Program-made: the position numbers and the translations under genes
In this document: positions 11,085 through 22,115 of the stretch, in pieces
Layout of the letters: each line of letters starts with the position of its first letter
How positions within the stretch are numbered: the first letter of the stretch is position 1
The notes under the pieces: model-generated
The model's database searches: none
What the model was told of the DNA's origin: nothing
What the model saw: the letters and a program-made list of their open reading frames with translations, nothing else
Assembly (NCBI GenBank): GCA_035578175.1
Contig: JAQMRL010000006.1
Coordinates: forward strand, 57,391,001-57,455,000
Source of the DNA: Catonia carolina
Taxonomy: Eukaryota > Arthropoda > Insecta > Hemiptera > Achilidae
Direction: 5' to 3'
DNA length: 64,000 bases

Positions 11085-11300
11085 CGCATTTCCTATGAAG
11101 GGTCAAGAGTTGTACTATGGAGGACAGAATTCGAAATCATATTAATAATGAAAAAATTGGAGAAAAAAGTTTAAGTTAGAGAATTAGTTATTATTACAAA
11201 ATGTATAAAAGAAGAAGAATTCCAAATATGATTCTGAAATACAGGCTAGATGAAAGAAGACGTTTAGAAATAGTTCTTCGACCTGAGAGTAAACAATTAT
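11085..11300 (+). pseudogene. Faint LINE reverse-transcriptase C-terminal remnant
   Basis: Pieces in different frames read MEDRIRNHI, then YYYKMYKRRRIPNMILKYR followed by LDERRRLE. This resembles the closing block of many insect non-LTR retrotransposon ORF2 proteins (a tryptophan/GH-R-M block, then R-P-K, then GRR-GRPR). It is very decayed, and the resemblance is by eye only. Confidence 0.35.
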
Positions 11301-12867
11301 AATCACAGCTTCCTAATAACGAAATTCGTATTTTAATACCAGGACTGGCAATATGTCCTACGTTGTGAAAAGACGAAGTAACAGGAAATAGAGTTTTCTT
11401 TCTTTTTCACAAAAATTATTTTGTGGGATTTGAAATATTCTAAGTTTGGTGACACGAAACTTACTTTTAAGTACTTTCACTTTTTTATATTGCAGTTTCT
11501 GGAATGAATATAAGTATTACGTCAGTTCTTAAGATAACGGGAGTGAGTTTTTTTGTAAAAGATTTAATTCCAAGATAATTATCTCATTAGGTTAGTGCGG
11601 CATATCTAAAGACATCCAGGTATTGCTCTGCCAATAATGTACGGTAATATTGAGGGTGAATTGTAAGGAGAGGCAAAAGTTACAGTATTTGAAGCAAATT
11701 ATAAAACGTGTAGGGTATTACAGGTATGTAGATATGAAACGACTTGCGCAAGATATAAAAGCTTTGAGAACTGCATCAAACCAGTGGAAAGACTGATGAC
11801 AAAAATTCTCATAATTTTCTTTCAATAACTGCAACGGGGTAGTTCGTAAATTATCGTATTTTATACTAGTGTTGTATTTTTTAAATAAGCTGAAAAAGAA
11901 AAACCGTCCTTTGATACTTTGAGATTTGAGGGTCACAAAAGGGTTTCAGTAATGGCCAAGAAATATGATCGAGGAATATGATCGACCCATGCAAAGAAAT
12001 CAAAACTTAGTAGCCAACATACAATACTAATACAATTAGTAGGCAAGAGTAACCAATACTCAAATTCATTACGAAAGAACTTTATTTTTGGAATTTTATA
12101 AGTACGAAAAACTAAAATTTTTATTAGAAAATTTATGAACTTAAATTTACTTTGAAAAAATGTATTTATATACGGGCAACAGAAATGAAATGAGATTTGT
12201 AGGCATCTCGTCAAATAGATTCCTTTTATAAGTTGATTTATTTTTCTGAACACGTTTGTATTTCAGAAAAAAATGGAGGTTTGGTGTGGGAAACATATAC
12301 GCTGTATGTTAACACTTTCCATTACACATTTTCATTTAATCATGACTGACATGCAAAAACACGTCGAAATATTGTAATACAAATATTTCATCATCTGAAT
12401 TTATTATAAAGCCAAGTATGGAAATAACGATTTCAGTCAAAAAATGATAAAATTGGCGTTCTCTCATATTTTGAGAGTGAATTCTTTTTTCAGATTAAAA
12501 AACTTTTTAACTACCATATAAACTTTTAGTTTATCAAGCTTCCGTGAAGTGAATAATATAACATGTTAATTTTCTCAAAACTGCTCGCCAAATGACATTA
12601 GAACTACAGAATCTATTATATTATGTTTACTATGACAATGGTAAATAGTCTAAATCACTAAAAATATTATCAGTCATTGTTTATACTATAATTTTTTATT
12701 TAAAGTTTGTATTTATTTTTGGAAAAGTTTATAGCATCAACTATCGTGAGGAAATAATTTACTAGGTACTTAACTTAATAAAAGACAAAATTTAATAATA
12801 TATTCAAAACTTAACAAAAAATAACTAAAAGAAATATGGTTATTTAGAAATAAATACAGATTAATCC
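11301..12867. other. AT-rich DNA, nothing recognised
   Basis: Two minus-strand frames at 11718-11936 and 11933-12253 are Phe/Ile/Lys-rich, as expected from base composition, and show no domain. I treat them as non-coding. Confidence 0.55.
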
Positions 12868-13043
12868 TGGCCGCCTCTGTAACGTAGTGGTAACGCACTA
12901 GCCTACAATTCGAAAATCCTGGGTTTGATTACCAGCTAGAGTCTGGAAATTTTCTCAAGTTAAAAACCACTGTTCTATAAGCCACCGGAGTCGGTAAAAC
13001 CCGAGCTCTTCTTGCGACTTTAAATGAACTAAAGAAGAAAAAA
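12868..13043 (+). repeat. SINE-A copy 2
   Basis: The head is TGGCCGCCTCTGTAACGTAG with box B in CTGGGTTTGATTACCAG. The body is GAGTCTGGAAATTTTCTC. The 3' domain reads AGCCACCGGAGTCGGTAAAA, then TTGCGACTTTAAATGAAC, ending in AAAGAAGAAAAAA. Confidence 0.8.
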
Positions 13044-14765
13044 TGAATCCCTACTTTGTACTGGAATATAATAATTGCACATTATTTGCACGTACAGAGA
13101 ATCTCAATACCGAACTGCGTTAAGTCCCTAAACATTTATTCAAACGGCGATTGATTTCAAAAACTTTTACATACCAAACCCCTTTACAGTCTGCTTACTG
13201 CCTAAGCACCAGACAAGTAGAGCGGCTTTGCACAAATACATTTAATTTTCTTGAAAGAAAAGGAATTACCAGGCAATTTTTTTGAAGACGAAAAACCATG
13301 GCGGTTATTATCGCCATTGTCAGGCAAATAATAAAATAAAATAATCAAGAAAAGTACACAACCATAGAATTCTACTCTATTCTATCTTTTTGTAGAAAGA
13401 CAACAAGTGAGTCGCCACCCTAGGAAAATTAATCACATTGACACAATTCTTATAAAAGCCATTATCAAAACATTATCAAAAGCCGTATTTTCCTTTCAAC
13501 CGATATGTTACATTACGTCAATTACGATAGGTTGTTATACGAAAGAAATAAAAATATATTGTATGCGCTAAAATATAATACGCTTGAATATTTGGAAATA
13601 TTGCAATTATAAATTCCTACCTTGAAAATTTGTAGTAATTATTCAATAAAACTAACGAAATGTGGTATGGTACCTATTCATGCAGGAATGTTTGCATTCT
13701 AAAAATTATGATTAAAAATTTGAATGATGATAAAATAATTAACTCCCGATAATTCATTTTACCCACTAAAAGAATATACTCGTACGTATAAAATTACCAC
13801 CAATGAGAATAAATATTGAAATATAGACGTAAGAGTTAGTGATTAGTTTATTATTAGATCCCATGAATACATAAATGAAAAAGATAAATATATTATAATT
13901 GTATTAATTTTGTTTTGTATTGTGAATGAGCTCCAGGAATAAACAAAGATCTGAAAGGTGGACTGGACACAAAGGTTTGTGATTGTTTCTGTAGTGAAGC
14001 ATAGGCTATAAAAATAGAAAACATAAGAGACAACAGATTGGTTTTCGGGATACCGAAGTAGTAAAAATAATAGAGAACAAACATTCGTTGAAGTATGGGC
14101 AAGTCTAAAGACTGGCAGTGGACAAATTACACAAAAAGCGCATTATTTCCAAAATAATTTGATTAAGAAGACCATCACCTCTGGAAAACTTGGATGCAGG
14201 TAGTTCAGGACGCTTTGGTGGCTAGGTATCTCAGGAAAGGTGACTGGAAAGGCAGAAAAGAATGAAACCCCGCTAAAAAGTAAAAGTGAGTAACAATAAA
14301 AATAAAGAGTATTGAATAAAATTAATGTTTAAGTACATTGCAATCTGATATTAAAAAGTTGATGAGATCTGCTTGTGATAGTTGAAGAGGTGTTCAACAG
14401 AAAAGTAATTAAAATTTTTTCATTAAAATGCCAATTAATGAGCGACGCTTGTTTTTGAAGAGAAATGAAAAATAAAGGTTAATTGAAAACAAAATTAATA
14501 AAAAAAAATATTGGAAAAAGTAAAAATAAATTTAAAACTAACAAGACGTTTTGTAACAAATGTTTTGAATTATGTCTCTAATTTATTATCTTTTTTCTCA
14601 ACTATCGTTTCTTTCTTTCTGTAAAATTGTACTCGTACAAAATTTTTCTAATTTGTTTCGTTTTACTTTATAATCATTTATCTTCGCGAAAAATGTATAG
14701 TAATTTATACTCCATGTTTCTTTATGAAATTAGCGTATGTAAAAACTCCACGACAACAAACTTAC
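13044..14765. other. AT-rich DNA, nothing recognised
   Basis: A somewhat less AT-rich part around 13900-14270 has no convincing frame. The 69-codon minus-strand frame at 13893-14102 has no domain features. Confidence 0.5.
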
Positions 14766-15665
14766 TTAATCTTTTCTTTCTCCTACCCTGAAACTCCTCT
14801 TTTTCTCCTGCATTTCTTGTTCTTGGTCCTACTCCCATCCTCCAATTTTTCATTGATTTCTTTCTATCTTTTCCTCTGTACCTTCCTTCTCCTTTTGCGC
14901 TTCCTCTTTGTCTCCGTTTTAAGCCTTTTTCTCTTCCTCAACCTCCACTTTCTTCTCTCTCTCATTTTCCACCTCTTTCTTTTCTCTTCTTCCTTCTCCG
15001 CTTCTCCTTTATCCTTCTCTAACTCCTTTTGCTTCAATTTCTTCTCTGGCTTTTTTATTATTATCGTTTCATAATTCTTTTTCATATTTTCTCTCCTTTT
15101 GCTCTTTCTCTACTTCTCCTACTTCTACTCTTTTATCGTTTCCTCAACCTCAATCTACTTCTCCTCCTGTTCCACCTCTTTTTAAACCTCATTTACCACT
15201 TCCTCTTTCTCAATTTTCTTTAACCTTGTCCTCTTTATCTCATTCCACTTCCTTTCCTCCAAACTGTCCGCCTTCTTTTCCACCTCATTCTCTTCCTATT
15301 CCTCTTTCTCCTCCTTTTTCTCCCTTAACTTATACTTCTTTTCTCTTAGTACGGCTCCTGCTACTTCTTTTCTTTTTCGACCACTTCGCCATTATCTCCC
15401 CTTTCTTTTCCTCACACTCTCCTACTCCCCTTCATTCCTACACATTTCTTTTTCATTCTCTTTTTTAATTTTTCTCCTCTTCGTCCTCTTCATTATTTTC
15501 CTTTTATGCTTAGTCTTCCTTTTACTTTATTTACCACTACTATTACTTCTCTTTCGCCTCATATTCCTTTTTCTTCTCCACCCTCATCACACTGCTCATT
15601 CTGCTTTCAATTACACTTTTACTCATCTCCAATTTCAAGTTCCAGTTTTAGTCTACTTCATATTT
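14766..15665. repeat. 0.9-kb polypyrimidine (CT-rich) low-complexity block
   Basis: The plus strand is overwhelmingly C and T, with runs of CTTTCTC, CCTCTTT and TTCTCCT. All long frames here (plus strand Leu/Phe/Ser/Pro-rich, minus strand Lys/Arg/Glu-rich) are products of this composition and should not be taken as genes. The tract is imperfect, with no single period, so it looks like a decayed CTT/CCT microsatellite array. Confidence 0.85.
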
Positions 15666-16907
15666 TGTATTTCTTAAAAACTGATTCCTTTCTTTGTTAT
15701 TTTTTTTCTATTCGGTGTTCTTTACTACTAAACTTGAAAATACGTACATAAATCTACGCCGTGCCTCCGCAGTGGCGCACCGTAACAAATTTATATTTAA
15801 AAAAAGAATTAAACCTCGTATTTATATATGTGTTAAATTTATTAAATAGGTCGACTGCCAGAGAAACCAGAGAAACAGAGAAACAGAGAAACCAGAGGTA
15901 GATACGATATCTGTGAAATTATAATTATGTTATGGAATTAGAATACTGCAGCTGGATTTTAGCCAGTGTTTAGTTGCTTTACTTGAATAGCTTTCGTACA
16001 CCTCAGGAATTTCAAGTCTTTGTACCACACCGTAAATGGTTAGATTACAAATATCAAATGGTATGTAAGCTACCTGATTTATGCACTAACTTAGAATATA
16101 AGTTCAGTTCTCAAATTTTTGTAATTAAAAAAAAAAATTTTATAATACAGGGATGATACAAAACAGAAGTTAAATCATATCTCAATACATATTAACAATA
16201 TTAATACCGGGTTACCGACCTTTGCTCAGCTGCAGATTATATATATATATTACCGCATATTACTTAGAAAAATAAATTTTTAATATTATTTAACACTACA
16301 AAATTACATTATACTAATAACAATTAATTTTAATTCCAACGTAAGTACAATACAACTTTTTGTAACATAATAAAACAGAAAAATTAAACAATTCAAAAAC
16401 GAAACCATAGTGTTCAACAATTTGTAATAATTATGTAAAATAAAATACATGTTATCCTTAACATAGAATGAAAATTATGTACCTCCAAAGGTTAATCTTA
16501 TCTCGCAGGTTACCATCACTTAATAATGAACTTAAAAACGAAACAAGAAAAAAAATGACAATAAGAGCAAAAAACAAAACAAACAAAAATACGCTGTAGG
16601 TGATTTTGTGCTTACTTCAAAAGTTCTGAAGAAAAAACAAAAAGAAACATTACGCTATATTTTTATGTTTGATTAAATTAACAAAAATATATTTACTGTT
16701 TTTAATATTGAATGAAAATTCCATTAAACTAATAAAATAAGTACGTAAAATTTGAAGATTCAATATTTACGAAAAAATACTTCGTCGAGGACTGATAAGA
16801 TACGGTCTTTCCTTATATTTTTATAATTATGTGTTTTCCTTATGTATTATACCAATAGAAAGCATGAACTCTTATATTATAATATATCTTTTGTATATAT
16901 GTATAAA
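15666..16907. other. AT-rich DNA with small simple repeats
   Basis: A short tandem run built on CAGAGAAAC lies at about 15857-15897, and a TA repeat lies near 16238-16252. No gene is recognised. Confidence 0.6.
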
Positions 16908-17307
16908 CATGCCCATAAACAGTAGGTGGAATGTTAAATCAATTTCACTCGATCTGTTGGTTGCAGGGCTACAGAAAATAGTTCTGTTGCTTATCACATA
17001 GTCAGCCAATTATTATGACAGAACTATTTAAGAACAGAAGAGGTATAAGTGTAAAAGACACTAGTCAGAGTTTTCTCCTTTGAGAGTAATGAATTTCAGT
17101 ATACAGCCGGTGGTGAATGAAGTGAAGGTGTTATTTGAAAGGTGGAAAGTAGGTAGGCCTACTTTCCAAAGGGTCTAGCATGCAGATAAGCGTACTCTTT
17201 TACTGAGTAAGGAAGACATGGTAAACTACCTAACTACTCATTTTTTTCTTAGTAAAACCTCTATAGGTTCAAACCAGTCTTTCGGCTGTTGCCTTAAACA
17301 ACATTAT
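16908..17307 (+). repeat. REP-C copy 2
   Basis: This copy has all family blocks: CCCATAAACAGTAGGTGGAG, CTTATCACATAGTCAGCCAA, GTGGTGAATGAAGTGAAGG, AAGCGTACTCTTTTACTGAG, TTAGTAAAACCTCTATAGG and GTTCAAACCAGTCTTTCGGC, with an AAACAACA tail. Confidence 0.8.
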
Positions 17308-18559
17308 TTGTAAACATATCTTAGCATCTGTTATGATTATTGATACTAAAGCGTAGAGACCTCCTTAGCCTCTCTATTGTTCTGATTATATTTCTTAATT
17401 TAGTAGGTTAATGATATTTTGCAAATATGAGAACTAGTAAAATCGATTTGTAGACCCCGAAAAATCCTATACGTGAATTGTCAGTTAAATCGTAAGAGCC
17501 ATTTTTGAGAACAGTTGGACATACAAACATTTATATTCGCCAAGTTGTCGTATGCTAGTATAAGATATAAATTATGGTGAGTAAATCGTGATTTCTGACA
17601 GATGAATAACTAAAAGTTTGTACAATTTATTACTGATACAGAAATTGACTGCTTCGTTGATGTACACAATGTGATTCCAATGGTACGAAGAAAAATAATA
17701 AAATGAAATTGAAAACTTAACGTACTGAAGAATCCAACTGTAAATTGAAAAATTGAAGTACAGTGTCGAAGAAAATGATTGAACAAAAGAAATGAAAGAA
17801 AGGCCAGAGAAATAAAGTTGCACGTTAATGAGAACATGACAACGAGAAAAGATAAAACAAAACAAATAGATAAAGAACACTTGAAAAAACGTATTTAGTT
17901 TTTCAATCGTTTTTTTAATTTACTTTTTCAATTAATTGTTTTAATTTTTGTAAACGAAAGATAAATTAATTAAATCGATTTAAATACATTTGAAAGAGAA
18001 AAAATTAACAAAACACGATTTATAATTTTCTTATAAAAATATTTTACTGATTGTTCGTTATAGCAATGTAGGTATTATCGAATAATAAACCAATAAAATA
18101 CACCATAAAACCTTATTCAACTAAATAACAAACACTATTATTTAAGTAGATTTAGTAAATAAAATATTATTTTATGGAATCAAAATAAAATATTTTATAA
18201 GAAGTTAAATTTATTGCATTTGAGTTTAAATAACATACTATAAAATGTTTCAAAATTTAAATATTATTTATTTAAGCGGTACTATTGTTCGGCTTTATTG
18301 ATGTTTAAATTTATTTTATTTTATTTCTGTTTAATACTCTTAAGGGTACTTAATACATTATTTTCACAGATATTAGAACGACTTGTTCAATAGAAGTATT
18401 TGCAAATAGCCTACGTAAATAAACGTTGTTATTTTATGTTTGTACTTAAGTTTTACAAATCAAATTAACCGATTTATTTACTTATAAGAAAAATATTAGT
18501 TTTATACTTTACTGATTACTTTCTCTTACTAATATGAATATATAAAAAGGAAAGTACTG
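17308..18559. other. Very AT-rich DNA, nothing recognised
   Basis: Overlapping minus-strand frames at 17572-17880 are Phe/Ser/Ile-rich and lack features. The rest is low-complexity A/T sequence. Confidence 0.6.
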
Positions 18560-18699
18560 TGACACTTATCTCTAAGGTCCGTTTTTGATCTGGGTAAATT
18601 AAAAAATTAAACATTCTTAAAATTAAAATGACAAGTATTTATTAAAACTAGGAATTAAAATTAAATAAGTGGCTAAAATCTACAGGTATACCTATTAAA

Positions 18700-19270
18700 A
18701 TTTGTTGCTGACCGGGTCCGACGACACGTGGCGAAACCTTGCTTGTTAGTTTGGTGACCCTGAAAAGGGCCGTTTTTGGTGGTCGGAAGCAGTAAGCCGG
18801 CCTGGTGGAAGCGGAGCCCAAAGAGTGATGGCTCGGCCACCGGGTTCAGACCTAGCAATCCCTCAGTGGCAGTTGGGTCCCTACTGCAGCGTGCCATTAG
18901 TGGCCCCCTGAGCCCCGCAGTGTCGGGTCGGTGTAAACCGTCTGCCGATAGTGCGGCCGAGGCGGTTTTCTCCGGGTCGGAGAAGGCTAACCGGTGCGGG
19001 TTGTAGCGTCCGCTACCGGTAGCGTAGACCAGGGATGGTGCGTCCGGTCACGGCTTGGCTCTTCTTCTTCGGTCTGGAGCGCTTCTTTTTGTTCTTCTCC
19101 GGTTGAGAGTTGATTATAGTGTGTCTCTCGCGGGCCAGTGCTGCCGCTTAAATCCCCCTCAGGCGAGTCCACTTTAAGGTGAAGGGAAGGCACTGTGCTG
19201 GCTCTGCGTGTCTGCAGCGCTCCGCCCGGCAGGCAGGTACTGGGACCGACTGCAGGCGCTAAAATTGGTA
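18700..19270. other. GC-rich core of the long-TIR element
   Basis: The GC content jumps sharply against its surroundings. Open frames of 68-76 codons exist on both strands. The minus strand has a basic stretch NKKKRSRPKKKSQAV in one frame and an acidic EEQKEALQTEEEEPSR in another. I recognise no protein family. It may be captured host DNA or a former element gene. Confidence 0.45.
18752..18778 (-). terminator. Histone-type mRNA 3' stem-loop motif
   Basis: On the minus strand the sequence AAAACGGCCCTTTTCAGGGT is followed by CACCA. GGCCCT and AGGGTC can pair over six bases (one G-U) around a TTTC loop, with ACCA after the stem and A-rich sequence before it. This is very close to the animal replication-dependent histone 3' processing signal. 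No intact histone frame lies upstream on that strand, so it would be a relic or a coincidence. Confidence 0.4.
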
Positions 19271-21189
19271 GGGCAGTCGGCGATAAATTAAATTAATTAA
19301 TAAAAATGACAAACTAATTATAATTACCTGATACAATAGATACCTTAACCAATTTACTTAACATTACTCATAAAAATTATACAGAATAAACGTTAAACAA
19401 TACACAGTAACGTTAATCGTTTCTAACGTAACCGTTAAGTACTACGCGATTCACTCACTCAAACACAAACAAATTGAGACTGACTAGACCCTAAAATAAC
19501 ATACGCTTGTATAGATGGACTAATAGAGAGTTTGAGAAAATACAGATATTTTTTATATAATAATAAAACACAAAATCCTTCTGACGGTTTCTGGATAAAT
19601 CTTAACAACTCTAAACAATTTGGAATTGAAAAAAAGTGTTACAAAAAGGCCAATTATCTAACTAGGTACCCGACTTGACTCTTTCACAATACCTGTACAA
19701 CAATAGCTACCTTAAATATAAAAGACCATTTATATTACACGTAATATTTCTCACTATTTCTCGGAAAACCCTATTTATTACTCATATTATTTACGTTAAT
19801 ATTTTTAAACTGTTGGTCATTCTCGAACACTCTTTTCTTTTCGATATGGTCGCAGTAATGTTTTCATGTCAGTTTTTCACCGAAATACTCGTTTTCAGGC
19901 AAACTGAAAATGAATTGAGGTAAACAAAGTAATACCTCACTACCGGTTACGCGTTCTCAATTAAGTATAGGATCCCCGTTTAGCTTGGGAAGTAAAGTAG
20001 CAAAATTAATTGAAGATAAAAATACAAATAGGGTGTATACGAGTATAATACATAATATTCTATCGCAGCTCCAAAAATATCCAAGCGAATGCTAAGAAAA
20101 GTTTGTACTATTGGATAAACGTTAGAAAATACCGTTATTGTAATAATTACGTAAATAAGTAATTAAGTAAGTAATCAAGTAAGAAGCAGTAGTAGGTCAA
20201 TGTGTTATTACGATAATAAGTATATTCAGGTTATATGTATTAACTTGTAAGCTGATCTCTTTGTGCCGTTGTGCATGCGTGTGTGAGTTTGTATAGAGTG
20301 TATATGTATGTGTGAACAATCTATCTTAAGAACAGAATACTGCACGAAAATTAAATTGGTACTTAAGTTAAGTACAATAAAGTCGGTCAACCGAAAGTAG
20401 AAGTGTATTTGTAGGTGTATTCACTTCTGTGATTTTCTGGAAATCGGCTTATTCTTGGGAAGGTTGTGTGTGGTAAAATTAAGCTTTTTTTAAGATTACG
20501 GCGTAAGTCTTAAAAAGGCATTTATATTAGGGTAAAAGAGTGGGCCTACATAATTAACGATGTAGAAAATAACAAACGTACATGGTTTTTTAATATTTGT
20601 TTCTCCAGTACTTAGTTTTGCGTCTATTAGTGATTTTCCGTATTTTTGAATCCAACAAAGGTTGATTTTTATTTAGAGTCATTCAATATCGATTAAATTT
20701 AGGTCATGTTTTAAAATTTGCATTGTTTATTCTTGATTAAACATTAGTTACATTTTCTATTATATACATTGGTAATATAAAGCGTTGTAAGTGTTTCACA
20801 CCAGACTTTTTAGTTTAATAAAAACTAAATCAATAGGCCTAATATTTTACGAAAAAACGGGAAAAGTTTAGTTATTACAAGATTGTGCAAAACAAATATC
20901 GGATTTTAATCCAGTTACTGTATAAAAATTTAGTATTAAGTAAATTGGTTAAGTTATTTATTGTAGTATTAGTTAATTAATTACAATTAATTTGTTAATT
21001 AATTTAATTGTAATATACTTGCAGATTTTAGTCACTTATTTCATAGTAATTTTTAGTTGTAATAAGTACTTGTAATTTTAGACTTAAGTTTGTTAATTAT
21101 TTATTTTACCCAGAGCCCAAAACGGATCTTAGAGATAAGTGTCATAATATCCACGGCATGTATGCACCTGTCTTGTGTAGAATTAGGCT

Positions 21190-21535
21190 GATCATTCTTG
21201 AGAATATAGTTAATTAAACCCTAACCATTAAAGTACACTAGTAAACACTGTCTAATATTCAAATCCGTATGAAATTATAAACCTTTACTAGTTGGTTTTT
21301 TTATTTATTTAACGTCGCATCAACTGCAACGGTCATTAGCGACGACGTTGGGGTGTAAGTGAGTGGAATTCCAACCCACGACCGCATGATGAGAGATGAG
21401 CCCATTACCAACCACGCCAATGCAGTCGGCATATTACTTTACTAGCATTTAAATAACGAAACCTTCGTCTCCAAAAATCGTAGCTTACCAGCAGTGATGA
21501 CTTTACCAATTCAGTGGTCGGTCTCAATTTAGTCA
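21190..21535 (-). repeat. SINE-B copy, minus strand, split by a SINE-A
   Basis: The left part carries GAGAATATAGTTAATTAAAC, then AACCATTAAAGTACACTAG and CACTGTCTAATATTCAAATC, which are the SINE-B body in reverse. After the inserted SINE-A the remaining head follows, with ACGAAACCTTCGTCTCC and CAGTGGTCGGTCTCAATTTA. Both parts match the SINE-B copies at 43941 and 49687. Confidence 0.75.
21292..21436 (-). repeat. SINE-A copy inserted in SINE-B, with 9-bp target duplication
   Basis: CTTTACTAG stands on both sides (21283-21291 and 21437-21445). Between them, on the minus strand, is a SINE-A copy with a degenerate head GCCGACTGCATTGGCGTGG and the 3' domain CGTCGTCGCTAATGACCGTT, then GTTGATGCGACGTTAAATAA. 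The A-rich 3' end faces left, as expected for target-primed insertion. Confidence 0.85.
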
Positions 21536-21639
21536 CTGCTTTAGTAATGTTGAGTCTGCTGTAAAAGTCTTTGTCATTTGTCTTTATTAAAGAAATGTAC
21601 ACAACAACTGTGTAAAAATTTTACATAACCAGCAGTTTT

Positions 21640-22115
21640 AATGTCAATAGTTCGATATAATTGTCTTTATGCCACTTGTGTCATGGACACGCCCAGCGGC
21701 AAGCTGTCAAGATGATTCACAAAAGGTCTCTATTCCATTGCCTTTTCAGTCTTCTAGGTGGGTTGTGTGGTAGGTGAGAAGCAGTAAATGACTGAATTTG
21801 TGGATTTGTGTGCTAGTGTAGTTTGCTATGAAAACGTCCGTATAGTTTCTTTATTTTCTCGTTTACCGTTTCGATGTTAAGGTCTGTATGTTATGTTTTG
21901 TTACAAACGTATGTTGGACAGCTTGTGATGATGCGTAAAGTTTTGTTCTGGAATGTCTGAATATGTTTTATGTTAGAAAATTTAGCTGCTCCGTAGATCA
22001 CTGATTCGTAGGTCCAAATAGGTCGAACATGTACCTTGTAACAGTTAAGTTTCTGAGTAACTGGAATAGAAGATTTGTGGTAAATAAGACTGTAGAAAGT
22101 CTTATTTATGCTGCA
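21640..22115 (-). pseudogene. Jockey-type LINE, ORF2 C-terminal end
   Basis: The minus strand encodes the last quarter of a non-LTR retrotransposon reverse transcriptase. Recognisable blocks are an IYGAAKFSNIKHIQTFQNK-like part, LNIETVNEKIKKLYGRFHSK and the closing PPRRLKRQWNRDLL, with the stop at 21717-21719. The upstream part shifts frame at least twice. Catalytic RT motifs are absent because the copy is 5'-truncated. The remaining 75 bp may be 3' UTR. Confidence 0.75.

Larger units (their letters stand above)
18560..21144. mobile_element. Long-TIR element of about 2.6 kb (family D, full-length copy)
   Basis: The left end TGACACTTATCTCTAAGGTC (18560) and the right end, read on the minus strand, TGACACTTATCTCTAAGATC (21144) are inverted repeats. 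The pairing continues for roughly 150 bp with indels: both sides keep TCTGGGTAAA, then ACAAGTA and TTATTA, then AAATAAGTG and CTAAAATCT. The interior is AT-rich except for a GC-rich core at 18700-19270. No transposase is recognisable, so the element is probably non-autonomous. Target-site duplication is not clear. Related ends occur at 28782, 32001, 38178, 53377, 53861 and 61912. Confidence 0.7.

Noticed and set aside
11718..12253. Two minus-strand frames that could be a small gene
   Set aside because: Phe/Ile/Lys/Ser-rich sequence typical of random AT-rich DNA, with no domain, start context or splice sites.
14724..15751. Several 60-116-codon open frames on both strands
   Set aside because: They are produced by the polypyrimidine composition (Leu/Phe/Ser/Pro on one strand, Lys/Arg/Glu on the other) and have no domain.
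18673..19193. Three GC-rich frames as possible host proteins or histones
   Set aside because: No frame matches a histone or another family along its length, and the region sits inside a TIR element; only the stem-loop motif is reported.
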